Positions 16,803 to 28,779 of a stretch of DNA of 64,000 nucleotides are shown one piece after another (positions within the stretch are counted from its first letter, which is position 1; the number at the start of each line of letters is the position of its first letter). The stretch is from Blastomussa wellsi (taxonomy: Eukaryota; Cnidaria; Anthozoa; Scleractinia; Plerogyridae), in NCBI GenBank assembly GCA_947652115.1, contig OX393568.1:16265025-16329024 (forward strand). Direction: 5' to 3'. Below the pieces are notes generated by a model, which saw nothing but the letters and a program-made list of their open reading frames with translations, ran no database searches and was not told where the DNA came from. A program made the translations under genes and the position numbers.

Positions 16803-19265
16803 TTGACATTCCTTCGTGACTCCCATAAACACAATCTCGTAGCTCGAGTCTTCGTTTCTTACTGCGCAGGCGTGACGAAACGAGCGACTCTCGAAGTTCC
16901 GTTACAGGATCGATTTCGATCGATCGATTTTCGCAAAAAAATTCAGGAGTTAAACTCTAAACTTTTTAACCATTTACACCAAATTAAGGCCCAAAAACTT
17001 CAACAATTAATAGGTCCTCAAATTACTTGTGACTCATCACTTGAAAACCTTAACACCGTGGTTACTATTCCAGAAAATCTTCCGCTCTCCGACTCAGAGA
17101 AATCCGTCCTCAGCAAGGGCTTGAATTTTGTTCCTATATCCAAAAAACCGGACGAATTCTCAGTTAAGCAAGATGTTGAAAAATTCCTTCGCCGCGTTCA
17201 ACTGAAAGCCTTTTTCCATGACAAAGAGGATGATTCTAACACCCCTGACAAAGATACTTTCGAGACGCTTCAGACTCGAAAATCTAAGTGGACTCCCCCA
17301 GAGGGCCAGTTTGCTTCTTTAGATTTTTTCATTAAAAATGCCGTCACGACATCAACAAACTTAATTTCAATCGTAACACCAAATTTTCCAACCTTTCTTC
17401 GGAAGAGAGGACGGCGCTAAAAAACCTTAGTAAGCGCAAAGACATAATTATCAAAGCGGCCGACAAAGGCGGCGCTTTAGTTGTTTGGCGGGCCGACCTC
17501 TACCAAAAAGAAGCTTTGCGGCAACTTTCTGACACCTCTTTTTATGCTAAAGTCGACAAAGATCTCACCTCCACAAACCAACAAATTGTCAAGAGCACTA
17601 TTAACGACCTTATAGTCAAACAAGAATTGCCGGCTACTGCTACCAATCTCATCATTACCACTCCCAGAACCTCGTGTATTTACTTTTTACCTAAAATTCA
17701 CAAACCTAACAATCCAGGTCGACCTATCGTCTCTGCCTGTAGTTGCCCTACCGAACTCATTTCCAGCTATTTAGACAAAATTATGGCACCTATTGTCAGA
17801 TCTTTACCGTCATACGTTAAAGACAGTCAACACGCACTTCAAATTTTTCGCGATTTCACTATGGATATTACATCTCTTTACACCGTCATCCCAAATGGCG
17901 AAGGTCTTCTAGCCCTCAAACATTTTTTTGATTTACGCACTGTTAAGGAACCAAGCTCGGAAACACTACTCCGCCTGGCTGAGTTAGTGTTAACACTCAA
18001 CTGTTTTTCATTCGCGAACAATTATTACAAACAAATCAATGGCCTGGCCAAAATGGGACCCAGCTACGCCAATCTTTTCGTAGGCTGCATTGAACATCAA
18101 TACAACGGCCCAAAACCTGAACTCTATCGTCGCTACATTGACGACTGTATCGGCGCTACCTCTTCTATCAGAGAGGATCTTAATCAATTTATAACCGCTG
18201 TTAATTCGTTTCATCCTGCCCTTAAATATACCTGGGAAATTTCCGATACTTCCTTAGCATTCCTGGATATCAAAGTTTCTATCGAAGGCAACAGTTTATG
18301 CACCAGTGTGCACTACAAACCCACAGATTCTCATAGCTATTTGTTGTATTCATCTTCACATCCATCACGTCAAGAATTCCATTCCTTATTCTCAGTTTCT
18401 TAGACTTCGCCGTCTTTGTAGTGACGACTCTGATTTTTCCTTAAAATCAGAGGAAATGTGCAATTTCTTCGACAAACGCGGCTATCCTGCTTCTGTTGTT
18501 CAAGCGGGCCATCATCGCGCCCAGCAAATTGATCGACAGTCAGCACTACAAACGTCACAGAGAGAAAACAACGATAGAATTCCATTCACCCTCACATTTC
18601 ACCCTCACAACCACGCAGTTAAATCCATCATTCTCAAAAACTTTAAATTACTTCAAAATGATCCCGACACTGGTAGAAGCTTTTCGCAACCTCCATTAAT
18701 TTCATTTAAACGCGACAAAAACATAGGTAACTTTTTAGTCAGAAGTGCATTCCAAACTAGTGATCAACCCGGAACTTTTAAATGCGTTCGCGCACGATGC
18801 AAAACATGCCCTTTCATTCACAACGTTGACAAAATATCGGGACCCAAGCGATATATAAAAATCACTGATCATTTCACCCATACCTCAGCCAATGCCATCT
18901 ACTGTATAACTTGCACTCTTTGCAAAAAGTTATACATCGGCGAAACAGGGAGACGACTTGGCGACCGATTCCGAGAACACCTTCGTGACGTAGAGAAAGA
19001 CGACAAAAATGCATCCAAACCGGTCGCGAGACACTTCAATCTCCCAAATCATTCTAAGCAACATATGGCAGTCTGCGGCCTTTCCCTTCACCAAGGAAAC
19101 ACAGAAAGCCGTAAAACTCTAGAACAAAAATTTATTTTTCAAATCGGCACTCTTAATCCTCACGGTATCAACGAACGAACGCTTTTCATTCACGTTACCA
19201 GGCACCAGCCAATAGCGAAGCTCCATCTTTCTGTATATAAAGACACACGACGCACAATTCCTTGA
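16803..19265 (+). pseudogene. Penelope-like polyprotein: RT plus GIY-YIG endonuclease, frameshifted
   Basis: Three frames cover one protein. The first ends at 17420 but loses the family sequence near an A5 run at about 17333-17337; the second takes over (NKLNFNRNTKFSNLSSEERT...) and stops at 18403. The third continues from about 18365 (HVKNSIPYSQFLRLRRLC...) to TGA 19263-19265. RT motif C, YIDD, is intact. Around motifs A and B the protein is tighter than expected (DFTMDITSLYT, NGLAKMGPSY, IEHQYNGPK), suggesting small in-frame losses. The endonuclease keeps LYIGETGRRLGDRFREHL with the catalytic Tyr/Arg pattern. There is no start codon at the 5' end. The role when intact is target-primed retrotransposition. 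Confidence 0.85.
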
Positions 19266-19373
19266 TTCGCTCCGACGAAGGGCTAACGCTCGAAACGTCA
19301 GCTCTTGAATCTCTTTACGGTGGCCAATTGACATTATCAACCCAGTTGATAAAACCAAATTATATCGTTATAC

Positions 19374-19417
<44 letters not shown>
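16803..19417 (+). mobile_element. Penelope-like retroelement, degenerate copy 2
   Basis: A single retroelement reading left to right: an N-terminal region (16803-17340), a reverse transcriptase domain (17340-18380) with FTMDITSLYT (motif A) and YRRYIDDC (motif C), a linker with a Cys cluster (CKTCPF), a GIY-YIG endonuclease (about 18896-19080) and a non-coding tail ending AAACTTACCCCC. RT plus GIY-YIG is the hallmark of endonuclease-bearing Penelope-like elements. Two frameshifts and a missing 5' end make it inactive. Its tail matches the fragments at 9809 and 11623. Confidence 0.9.
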
Positions 19418-19772
19418 AAAATACCATAGAGTTCGTTGGGCAAGCTAGGCATGAGCAGTTCAACCGGAAATCCGATATTTTTGGACTTCAAATCTGATTT
19501 GTCATAGGGTCACTCGTTTCTCGGCCGCTGGTCAAAGGGGAACGAAGTCCCTGGATACGAGGGTCACAAACATTGGAGGCAAAAATTGTGTAAAAGGAAC
19601 CAAAAATCATCTCAAATTAACGTGGCTAGTAAGCTCTACCAAGATAAGATAAACCTTCAGCTGCTGCAGTTGTACAAAACTGATTGTGCTTCCAATAACA
19701 AATGAAATCGTTTGAGGTTGGGTCCGTTAAAATATATATTTTAATTGCATTCTTACCTATTTCGAAATCTAC
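19418..19772. other. no gene seen; 3' side of the CLSWxC precursor
   Basis: Contains an ATTAAA-type signal on the minus strand (19745-19740) 28 bases after the precursor's stop. Confidence 0.5.
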
Positions 19773-20261
19773 TTATCCTTTCGTACAGAGCCAAGCTAAG
19801 CAGCCCGGGTCGTTTTTCGAGTCAGGGTTGGAGCGGGCGAGGCGGAGTTTTTTCGTCGCGGACGAATCTCCATTTCTTCTTTTTCCGGCTCTGCAATCTT
19901 CTGTGAGGCAAGGTACGTCATCAGCGGTCACTTCCGGTACAATATCTGTTTCCACTGCACGTCGCTTCCGCCTGCAATCCCACGACAGGCAAGGTTTATC
20001 CTCTACTTCAATTACGCTGGACTTTTTGTTCGCGGACTCAGCTGCTCTGGCGGCGTTCAGAAATTTGTTACGTAGTAACATTTCTCGTTTGCAATCCCAA
20101 CTGAGGCATGGTCTCTCGTTGTCTGCACTGTCTTCAATAGATCTCTTTCCAGTGCACCTCCATGATAAACAGGGTTTTGTATTTTCGTTTCCTTGTGGTG
20201 CCCCAGATATGTTTACCACTGTTATAGAAATGCTAATAAGAACAAACAGCCAGCCACCCAT
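19773..20261 (-). CDS. multicopy Cys-x4-Cys secreted peptide precursor, 162 aa
   Basis: ATG 20261-20259 to TAA 19775-19773. Residues 1-20 are a signal peptide (WLFVLISISITVVNISGA). The rest carries five copies of a two-cysteine peptide with identical spacing: PCLSWRCTGKR, PCLSWDCKR, PCLSWDCRRKR, PCLTEDCRAGKR and, at the end, GCLAWLCTKG. Ten cysteines in five C-x4-C pairs, four of the copies followed by dibasic sites (GKR gives an amide in two cases), match a neuropeptide or peptide-hormone precursor that yields several small disulfide rings. Spacers are acidic. A likely intron acceptor (TTATCCCTCAG) ends 11 bases before the ATG. I do not recognise a named family. A secreted bioactive peptide of another kind, including a venom-type one, cannot be excluded. 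Confidence 0.75.
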   Translation of the reverse strand: MGGWLFVLISISITVVNISGAPQGNENTKPCLSWRCTGKRSIEDSADNERPCLSWDCKREMLLRNKFLNAARAAESANKKSSVIEVEDKPCLSWDCRRKRRAVETDIVPEVTADDVPCLTEDCRAGKRRNGDSSATKKLRLARSNPDSKNDPGCLAWLCTKG

Positions 20262-20665
20262 ATTTTATCGTCCTGAGGGATAAGAATCGAAGTTAGTTTC
20301 TAGTTCTATGTTTTCAAGGTTTGTGCAGCTTTGCTTCTCCTAAGGCGCCATTAACACCTTTGTTCCAGCTGGTTAATAGCCCGGTTTTTGCGGCATTAAA
20401 TTAAATGACTGAGAGATATCTACTCCCCCAGACAGGATTCTAATCCATGCAAATCAATACAGGCAAGTAACAGTTTAAACCAAAGGAAATTTGTAAAATC
20501 ATGTCCGTGAACTTGATCATTTGTTGATTCTTGAACAAACGCCAGTTTACGGAAAGTGTAGATTGTTGCTTGGCTCGTTCTTGCTGCCTTCTTCGTTTTC
20601 TTCATTATCATTTCCAGTGTAACCGTTATTTATATTGAGCCTGTTACTCTGACTACTCTGCGTCG
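20262..20665. other. upstream region of the precursor, no coding exon seen
   Basis: Probably holds intron and possibly 5' UTR exon sequence of the minus-strand precursor, judging from the splice-acceptor-like CTCAG just before its start. Confidence 0.4.
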
Positions 20666-21220
20666 GCGACCCGGAAAACCGTGAACACCTAAAATTATTT
20701 CTGGAATGTTGTTTCTCGACCAATCAGATGCGAAATGACGCAAGGGTTTGGATTTTCTTCCACGATAAAACCGTTAGAAAATACTGAAATTGTCACTATT
20801 GTTCTATTTCTGAGCTTATGCATAAGCAAAGAGTAATCATGACCGATATTTTTACTAAAAAGAGATGCTGCATTCGATTATAATTCGAGTAGCTCTCAGG
20901 CGCGCCGTCTGGCTGTGTCTGATCGTTTTCATTTGATTCAACATCTCGTTTCAGCGAAATATCGTTCGTAGTTATTCTCTGCTAATGCATAAGCTCTCAA
21001 ATAGAAGAATAATAACAATTTCAGTGTTATTAACGGTAAAATTGTAGAAGAAAAACCCAACACGTTGCTTCGTGACTAATCGAACCATTCAGCTAATTAC
21101 TCTTGCGTCATCTTGCGTTTTGCTGCGGTTGAGTCTTGCCGCTTCAGCTTGCATGTCATTGGTTGCGAAACAATAAACATTCCAGAAATAATTTTAGGTG
21201 TTCACGTTTTTCCGGGTCGC
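20666..21220. repeat. 555-bp element with 43-bp terminal inverted repeats
   Basis: Arms 20666-20708 and 21178-21220 (GCGACCCGGAAAAMCGTGAA...) are complementary with one or two mismatches. The interior is non-coding with CCAAT and GCGTCA stretches near both ends. A non-autonomous DNA transposon. Confidence 0.8.
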
Positions 21221-24200
21221 ACTGTAATTAAAGTGAAAACATTTTGTTTATTGTGAACTTGGAGTTTCGGTTGCCCAACAATGGCTTTCTTTCTGTTCTA
21301 TTTATACCTTGTACACCCTCGTCATTACGTCATCGTCGCCGTCTACGTTCGATCTAAAAGTTAGGCAAAATAATCATAAAAAGATAGTTTTTTGGAAATT
21401 TTATTGATAGTTATAGTTTTGACATAGTTGCGTCGATATCTTGGTATTCAGCTGTTTAGAGTCCACCAGACCCATTTTATTTTCAATTTTACATGTTTTC
21501 AAATTATGGCGGCGATGATTTGACCTTCCTTATGAAGTACTTCTATAAACCTCTGACGCAGACGCAAGATATGTCTAGATTCTTAAAGGGGCAGTCTCAC
21601 GCTACTTTCAGTAGCACATCGAAAATACAAGGGACGCTTTTCGATTAATAGAAGCTGGATGATAATGATAAAAAATCATTTGAAACACTATCGTAGATAT
21701 CGTAATGTATAGAAACTGTTTATAGATTGTTTTGCAGGCGGATGGCCAAGATCGAGATTAATGCCAACTTGAGCGTTCCCATTGCATCTCATGTGAAATC
21801 AGTACTAACATATTTTGCCTCGTATTTCCGTTCTCAATTCACTTGATGTTATAAAATTAGTGATTTAGGTTGAGGCGTTAGAAGTTTAAATTTAGCAAAT
21901 TCTGACCAAAATCGTGATAAACGTTGTGATACTTCCCTTTAATTCCCCGCTGGTCCAATTATATTTTGCTGTCTGCAACGAACTGTTCCTCTCCGTCTAG
22001 TATTTCCGCTTTATTTTCAACCCGTAAAACTAGAAGCATGCTAACATATGGCATAACTGTTTCCAGCATTCTTTGCCCTCAAATACTAGAGAAGTCAATG
22101 AATTGAAAGGGCTTCTGATATTTCGCGCGGTCGCGGAGCCGCGAAATTCTGTTATATCCGCGAAATCTCGCGAAAGTGACAAAAACACGCGAAATTCGCT
22201 ACAAATTCTACCAAATACATGTCGGTACAACATATTTGAAACTTATCTGGACTATTTGGGCTGTTTACTTGCCGTAAACCTGTAAATTTATCTTGAAATT
22301 TCGTCACTGCCACGAGTAGACAACGAACCAAAAACTACCAGGCGTCTTAGATTAATGTTGCCAAAAACTGGGCACTGGCCACAATGTTAATGTACGCACA
22401 TGTTTACTCTTTCGTGCAGGACACGTTCGAAGTTAAGACAAGAATGTTTTGACTTCACAAACGGATTTGAATTTTCAGTTACGAACAATCTTGCCTTGAA
22501 ACTGCAAACAGAAAAGAAATTATAGCATTGCTGTTTTCGGCTTTAAATTGCAGCTGAAAAAGGAGGATAACCGGTCAACGTTTTTGCCGCTCGAAACAAA
22601 AACAGTTTCCTTCAGAACCGTGTTGGATGAACTTTTGTGCTTTCCTTCTTGCCCTGAATTTGACATCCTGCCGTATTTTTTCTGTAATATTTCTTGTTTG
22701 CTTTTTAGTGAAATTTGCCCCAAAAACGTCCGCGAAATCGGCCATTTTCTCCGCGAATTAAAAATACTCGCTTAACTTAAAATCACAAAGTTTTTCCTGG
22801 AAATTTAAATCCAAGTAACGTAGCTGTAAAACAGCGCTTGAATTAAAATTTTCTTTTCGAGAGAAAATGTTATTTTCTCGTGACTTTATTGACTCCTGTA
22901 TTAATTGCACGTAGTTAAAACGGTTTTTCGCCTTGAAATAAAGGCTATTTTGTACTTCAGTAAATAGGTTGCCTGATTAATTAACTTGTTTGCGGTGATT
23001 TACGCGACAAAAAAATCCATATAGTACCAGATTCCTTTATCGGTTTGATCGTGTCATGTAAGAAATAGAAAATTACTAGTGATGGATATCATCTAAATAT
23101 AGATTCGTAACTTTGTCAAAGAGAAAAGAGTACAAATATGTCCACGTTTTCCCAGAGACCTTGTTACGCTCCTGTGGAGTTGAAAAATAACTTGGCGAAA
23201 CTCTCAGCAGTGAAGCGTTTTGTTATTTGTATTTCCAATAATGAATTAGACAATTTCCTAAGTAATTTCCTTTTATGAACTTGATCTGCGAATTGGAATA
23301 AAAAATACTATTTGCCAAATTATCGTCAAGCTTGGTCAAAAACAGCCTTTTCGAGTGTCACCTGTGTGAAGTGACGACAATCTTCGCTGTTTCTAAGCGA
23401 ATAACCGTAAAAGATATATAGACATAAAATAGACTTTGCGTCCATATTTCGTCCTTGCTATTTTTATGGACAATTTTTAACGCCATTCTAAAAAACTTGT
23501 TAAGAGTGTATAATGCACTGTTAAGGGACTTCACAGAAAATGTCAATTGAAATGACCTAAAATCAGTCGGCACACACAACTTAAAATTCCAGTTTAACTA
23601 GCATGTCAAAGGGAATTCTGTTCATCAGTAAATTAAATTTAATACTTACGATTATGTGCGATCCTAGGTAAACTGAGTTCAGGTGAAGCTAGCAGCGTGC
23701 CAAAACTAGCAATAAATGTCGGTTCATTTTGAACTGGCTTTAAACAATCCTGCAGCATAGATTAAGGGAACGGAAATTAGTGTCGCTTCTTCATTGAAGA
23801 GTCTTTTATTATATTATTGCTTTTGAAGACAACACTAAATGGCGAAGCGTCTCTTTTTATCGGTAAACTATGTTAACTAAAATGATTCGAAGAATCGTTG
23901 TGTTTTCATTGGTTTACAAAATTTAATTATCTACTCAACACGGGGGCTGGATAACTTAATGGAATATCTACAAAGGTGATTTCCTCTAAAGATATTCCCA
24001 ACCACCTTTGCTTTAATTTCCAACCACCACTTGCATTCACCTTAAGTAAAAAGAGAACGTTTAGTTCCTAAACAGCTCCAGGCAAGATTCAAACGGGCGA
24101 AAACAGCTAGTGCAGGAAATGAAATGATATTGACATTGTTTACTAAAACGACACGTAGCTCAATTATTCAGTGAAATTGAGCCACGCCGTTCTGACGTGA

Positions 24201-24856
24201 TCTTTCGCGGAAAATTCGTTGATTACTACTAATTGATTGCTAAACTCTAATGCTTTTGATTTATGCTCGAAAGAAGGATAATCTGTAGTTAGCGTTTTTC
24301 CGCACATTGCCGACATAATTAAGCCGGTCTATTCGATTTGTTTCTAAATCGCCATTCGTTCACTTTCTCTTGAAAAAATTTTGCTCTTCTTTAAACAATA
24401 AAATATTTACACTGTTTATCAAGGACAGCAATTTGTTGATCAAGTTAAATCTGCAAAGCAATATTTTAAAGCTTGGAAAAGTTCGAGAACGGGAAATCAA
24501 CACACTAAATTTAGAACGTCAATATGGGATTAAAAAACAAATATTTCAATTGCTTTTCGCTATTGCGTACTTCCTTAACATTTGATACCAAATGATACAA
24601 CGTAGCACTTCTTTCGTAAAGTTTCGATCAGACACACTTACTAGCTGACGGTGTCATATATTCTCCTATGTAAATATTGAACCAATTCCATCTAGAATTA
24701 ACCGACAAAATAATCAAGACTAAATTAACTGCGGGCACTTTCATAACAGAGGCACCTTAATCATTCGCAGGAACTTTTAAGAGTATGGGTTTTCACGGAA
24801 CGAGTAGAATCTCGATGCAACAAAGCAGACTTTGAAATGAAAAAGCCTAATTTATT
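21221..24856. other. no gene seen
   Basis: AT-rich intergenic sequence. CGCGAAA-rich patches at about 22110-22200 and 22720-22760 look like the ends of another repeat. Short open stretches here lack domain, signal peptide or splice context. Confidence 0.5.
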
Positions 24857-24894
24857 TAACAATTAGACTACGAGCCCGAGTCTTCTATGAGCGA

Positions 24895-24930
<36 letters not shown>

Positions 24931-25145
24931 ATAGAAAACGACGGCGAGCAGTCCAAATGTTTTAGCAGAAACTCTAAAGGATTGTATTCCAAAAGCTACC
25001 ATTTTATGTATTTTTGTACGAAAAATCAAGAAAAATCTTGCCATCAATGAGCAACGCGCGCGCGATCGTTTTCAATCGGCGGATAGAAAACAATCGGAGA
25101 ACCAATCAGATTCAAGGTTTTCAAATAGAACACAGCTGAGTTTCT
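24857..25145. repeat. MITE-like repeat, copy B (inverted relative to copy A)
   Basis: Reverse complement of 12501-12786 along its whole length, with scattered substitutions. Internal palindrome TTCTATGAGCGAATAGTCAACG...GACTATCGCTCATAGAA. Confidence 0.75.
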
Positions 25146-25468
25146 TCTTTAGAATATAGCCCAGAATGCTCGCCATGTAATCTTAGCGGGCTTTATTTTT
25201 AATAAAACATGGCAAAAAGCCATAGAGGCCCGGTACCCCGGATGTAGTTTATGTTGCGTTGCGAATTGACAAAAATGGCGGCGACAATCTTTTAAAGTTG
25301 TCTTTTTATTTCCTTTATTATGGCTGCTAAAACAAATAGGTGACAAGGGAGATGAAAATGTGGACGAGCTATTGGGCATCGAGTGCCAGAAACACGAACA
25401 AGGAGGCCACCCGCGCGCGTAAATTCGGTGATTTTTTTAGGGTTTTTTAATGCCATATTCTAAACAAG
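25146..25468. other. no gene seen
   Basis: Includes a CpG-containing stretch near 25400-25430 (CACCCGCGCGCGTAAA), but no supported exon. Confidence 0.4.
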
Positions 25469-25625
25469 CTAGAAGATGGGTTTCCCAATGTCCTATAAGA
25501 AAATAATGCCCTTTGAGGTCTAGAGAAGCAGCTGAATGCCCTCGCCTAACGGCTCTACCACTAGCAGCTTTCTAGACCTCAAGCGGGCATTATTTTCTTA
25601 TAGAACATGGATACCCATCTTCTAG
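25469..25625. repeat. 157-bp foldback element
   Basis: Arms of about 57 bp, 25469-25526 and 25569-25625 (CTAGAAGATGGGTTTCCC and complement; TATAAGAAAATAATGCCC and complement), around a 42-bp centre. Non-coding. Confidence 0.8.
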
Positions 25626-26899
25626 TAGCTAATTAGATCCACTGTATATTGTAACGATGGATAAAAGAATATGACAAATATATTTCCTTAACCTAAGAAA
25701 TCATTGAAAAAAAATTGGAAACGAAGTAACTCAAACCATATAATAACATTTCAGAATTGCCAGAAGTTGTCAGAAGTGACATTATTTTATGTTATCTAAC
25801 AGTAAATTATCCGGGTTTTTTTTTTGTTTGTAGTAGATAAGCTGCGTGAAACTCAACCCACAAGAGAAAAACAAGTTGCATAATTGATAAACGCAATGGT
25901 CGACGTTTTCGCATGTTACCGATTACGTGTAGACGGCTCTCAAAGCAGAAATAAACATAGCCAGTTATAAACATGTTTCCTCTGTTTTTAAAACATCTCA
26001 GTCGAATGTTTAAACGTTTTGCGAACTAAACGTCTAACAAAGTGTATAATGGCCATGGCGAACAGTCAATTTCGTTTAGCGTGGGTTCACCTGTTCAAGT
26101 CAAATGCAGCAAAATGGGAGGTGACCGCATAACCGTGCACCGCCTTCTAAAGAGCTGTAATTTCAAACTGCAGTGCCTTGGGCGTAAACTAAAAGCTACA
26201 GGAAATTAGAAATGACACCATTAACTGTGCACTGTGAACTTATTTTCAACGGCAATTCACTTCCAGTTTCGATACGGAACATGTTTCTGCAAATACCAAG
26301 TCAACTAGAGGATACGTGTCTTGTTTAGAGAGATATTCGCTGTATATTTTGTTTTAAGAACCTACCGTTCTAAAAATTGATGTTGAATATATTGGGTATG
26401 GAATGAAACATATGTTTGAAAACATAATTTGTAAGTCAAATACAAAAGGGAAGTTTCTAAAGAGAATTGAAACTTGTTTTTTCTTTAAATTTCGATCGCA
26501 CGTTCCTTTTTCTCTTTTGTGATAAATAAAATTGTTTTGTTTTTTGTTAAACAATAAATTTAAGATAATCGGTCTTGAAAGAAAATCAGTTTAGTTGAAA
26601 AAAGAACTTAATTTCACAGAGAAACGTTTTAGTCGATTGGTAATTACTTCACTCAGAAGCTCAAAGGGCTGCAGAAAAGCAAGCTCTGTTAAAGCTGCTC
26701 TAAACACATCAAGATGGCACAGAAGCTTATCATCTTTATATATCTTTTGAGCAAAACGTTGTAACATCCCCCTAGTTCAAATGTTACTGAAAATAGCCTA
26801 TTTATCCGAATTAATTATAGTTATGATTAACTAATAAAACCCTTTTAAATGCTATGAAATTCTTTGGCTTTAACAAATTTCATATCGCTGATTTCTTAA
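25626..26899. other. no gene seen
   Basis: AT-rich sequence without repeats or exons that I can support. Confidence 0.5.
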
Positions 26900-27232
26900 A
26901 CCCTCTTGATTTTTCGTTTTATTGTGAGTGCTGGATTTAATGTCTGTTTGGCGTTTCCTAGAGCGGTTTTCACTTCAGTGTCGAAAGTAATTCTGCGTTT
27001 GATTTGGTTTGCATTAATTCGCTTGGTGATTGGTTTAAAAGTCTTGTGCCACTTTTTCAACCAATCAGGAGTAAAAGCAAATCCAAATGTATCTCGCACA
27101 CGCATGTTTTCCACGCTTTGTATCGGCTACGTGTAATTACTTCGAGTTTTGATTGGTTCTCTGGACTTTCCGCGTCCTTTTTGATTGGCCAAGGAAATTA
27201 ATTTGGTTTTGGTTTTACGAAACTCGCTCATG
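26900..27232. repeat. CCAAT/ATTGG-rich dispersed repeat, copy 1
   Basis: Shares with 56800-57045 the order GTGATTGGTTTAAAA, ACCAATCAGRGGTAAAA, GCTTTGT...CGGCT and GAGTTTTRATTGGTTC. Dense CCAAT-box-like motifs are part of the repeat. Confidence 0.65.
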
Positions 27233-27300
27233 GTGACTGGACAAATACCTCCCTTTGACGAGATAGGCGCAATGAAGATGCACTGTTGATGTTGCTGTTG

Positions 27301-27335
27301 CTGACTCACTCACTCACTCACTTACTCACTCACTG
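27301..27335. repeat. (ACTC)n microsatellite
   Basis: Seven or eight CACT units with one interruption. Confidence 0.9.
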
Positions 27336-27803
27336 GCCTGTCACATCAAATGGCGCAAAGGGGAGTTACTTTTCACGTTATGCAAACAAAAAATTGCTGT
27401 TACCTCTTTCTTGGATATAACATGAATTAATATCTAATGGGACAACCTGATTAAACACAACCTTTATTTGATTTTATTACAACAGGCACGTTTGTACCTG
27501 AAATGAAATCTAGTAGCATAATGAACAGTCAGCATTTTTAATGTACACTGATTCCCGCGAGGTATATAGCAGTTATCTACTCTACATTGTTAAAAATACG
27601 TGATAGTGGAACCCGTGCTGGTGATATCGGATTTGTTATTCTTCACTCGTCGTCATTCAAGTCATCGTCTGGAAGATCGAACCTGGTATAAGTCAAAAAA
27701 GATATCACGTCAGGCAATTTTGTTAGTGAAGATGAGATAAGTACTTGTATCTGGTAAAAAAAATGGCAGTTTATGAAATTGTGGTCATAACACGCGCGTT
27801 CTT
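27336..27803. other. no gene seen
   Basis: AT-rich. A short CGTCGTCATTCAAGTCATCG stretch has no supported reading frame around it. Confidence 0.4.
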
Positions 27804-28169
27804 AAAGGAACACTGTCACGCCTGATTATAGAAATTTTTATGTTCTAATTTCCATATTAATTGTGCCAAATGCCACCAAATACACGAATAAATTTGATAA
27901 AAAGATTTTACAGAACAAGATAGAACAGGTATTTTGGGGAAGTAGTAAAGGATTACAAGGATGGAAGTGGATTGCAATTCATCAAATTCTGAAATTCTGG
28001 TGAAATTTTGAATCTTTTGATAGTTATTTGTTCTTCTTAGTTGATATTTCTTTGTTTTCACCACTTTTAGCATTTTTCTTCTTCTATTGCAAGACAATAA
28101 AGCATGATTACAGCAAGCTACAGGCCATACTTATTAAAATATGATATATCAGGCCTGACAGTGTCTTTA
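27804..28169. repeat. 366-bp MITE-like repeat, copy C
   Basis: Bounded by AAAGGAACACTGTCACGCCTGA and its near complement TCAGGCCTGACAGTGTCTTTA. The interior matches, in reverse orientation, the copy at 61291-61684. Confidence 0.8.
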
Positions 28170-28779
28170 CCATCATGCACCACAAAGCATGAAACGAAGC
28201 GAAAGATAGAGTATCTTCCTCTCTCGCCGACACTGCGGAACAACGAGAGAATTGCTGAAGATCTGAACAATTTTTAAGGAAACCCTGAATATTTAAGGTC
28301 AAGATTTATACTAAAGGTAGATTGCTTTGTTTTTTCACCTCTCAATTTTCACCCTCATATTTTACCTTCCAGTTTTTGTTATAAGCATCGTCAGTTTGCA
28401 CGTTTGGGTTAAAATTATGCCATCAATGGTTCACGGCTTCCTTTGCTGACAATAATCACCTCGAGAAATCTTGACGTCATGCACATGCGTGGCGCGTTTT
28501 TCCGCGGTTTCTTCCCGCTTCGCGTCCAGTTTTCGCACGGTGGCATTTTTCTTCCTGGTGAATCTCTTTCTCTCCCGGCGATGAGAGCAGGAAAAGTTTA
28601 ACTCCTTGTACTCTTGGGTCATTCATTTTTGTTCATGATTAATTTGTTAATAAGAAGGAATTGAATGGATCGCCATTCGGTAAGCACACATCTGCGAACT
28701 TATGCAATTCAACCTCTACTCTGTTTACAATTTTAGCCTGCTTCTTCGGAATTTGGAAGGTTGCCGAGTAAAAGATGTC
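28170..28779. other. no gene seen; 3' side of the 75-aa peptide gene
   Basis: A GC-richer piece at 28440-28610 with TTGACGTCATGCACATGCGTGG looks like repeat or regulatory sequence; no coding support. Confidence 0.4.

Noticed and set aside
19702..20283. 193-codon plus-strand frame opposite the CLSWxC precursor
   Set aside because: No signal peptide, repeats or splice context on this strand; the minus strand has all three.
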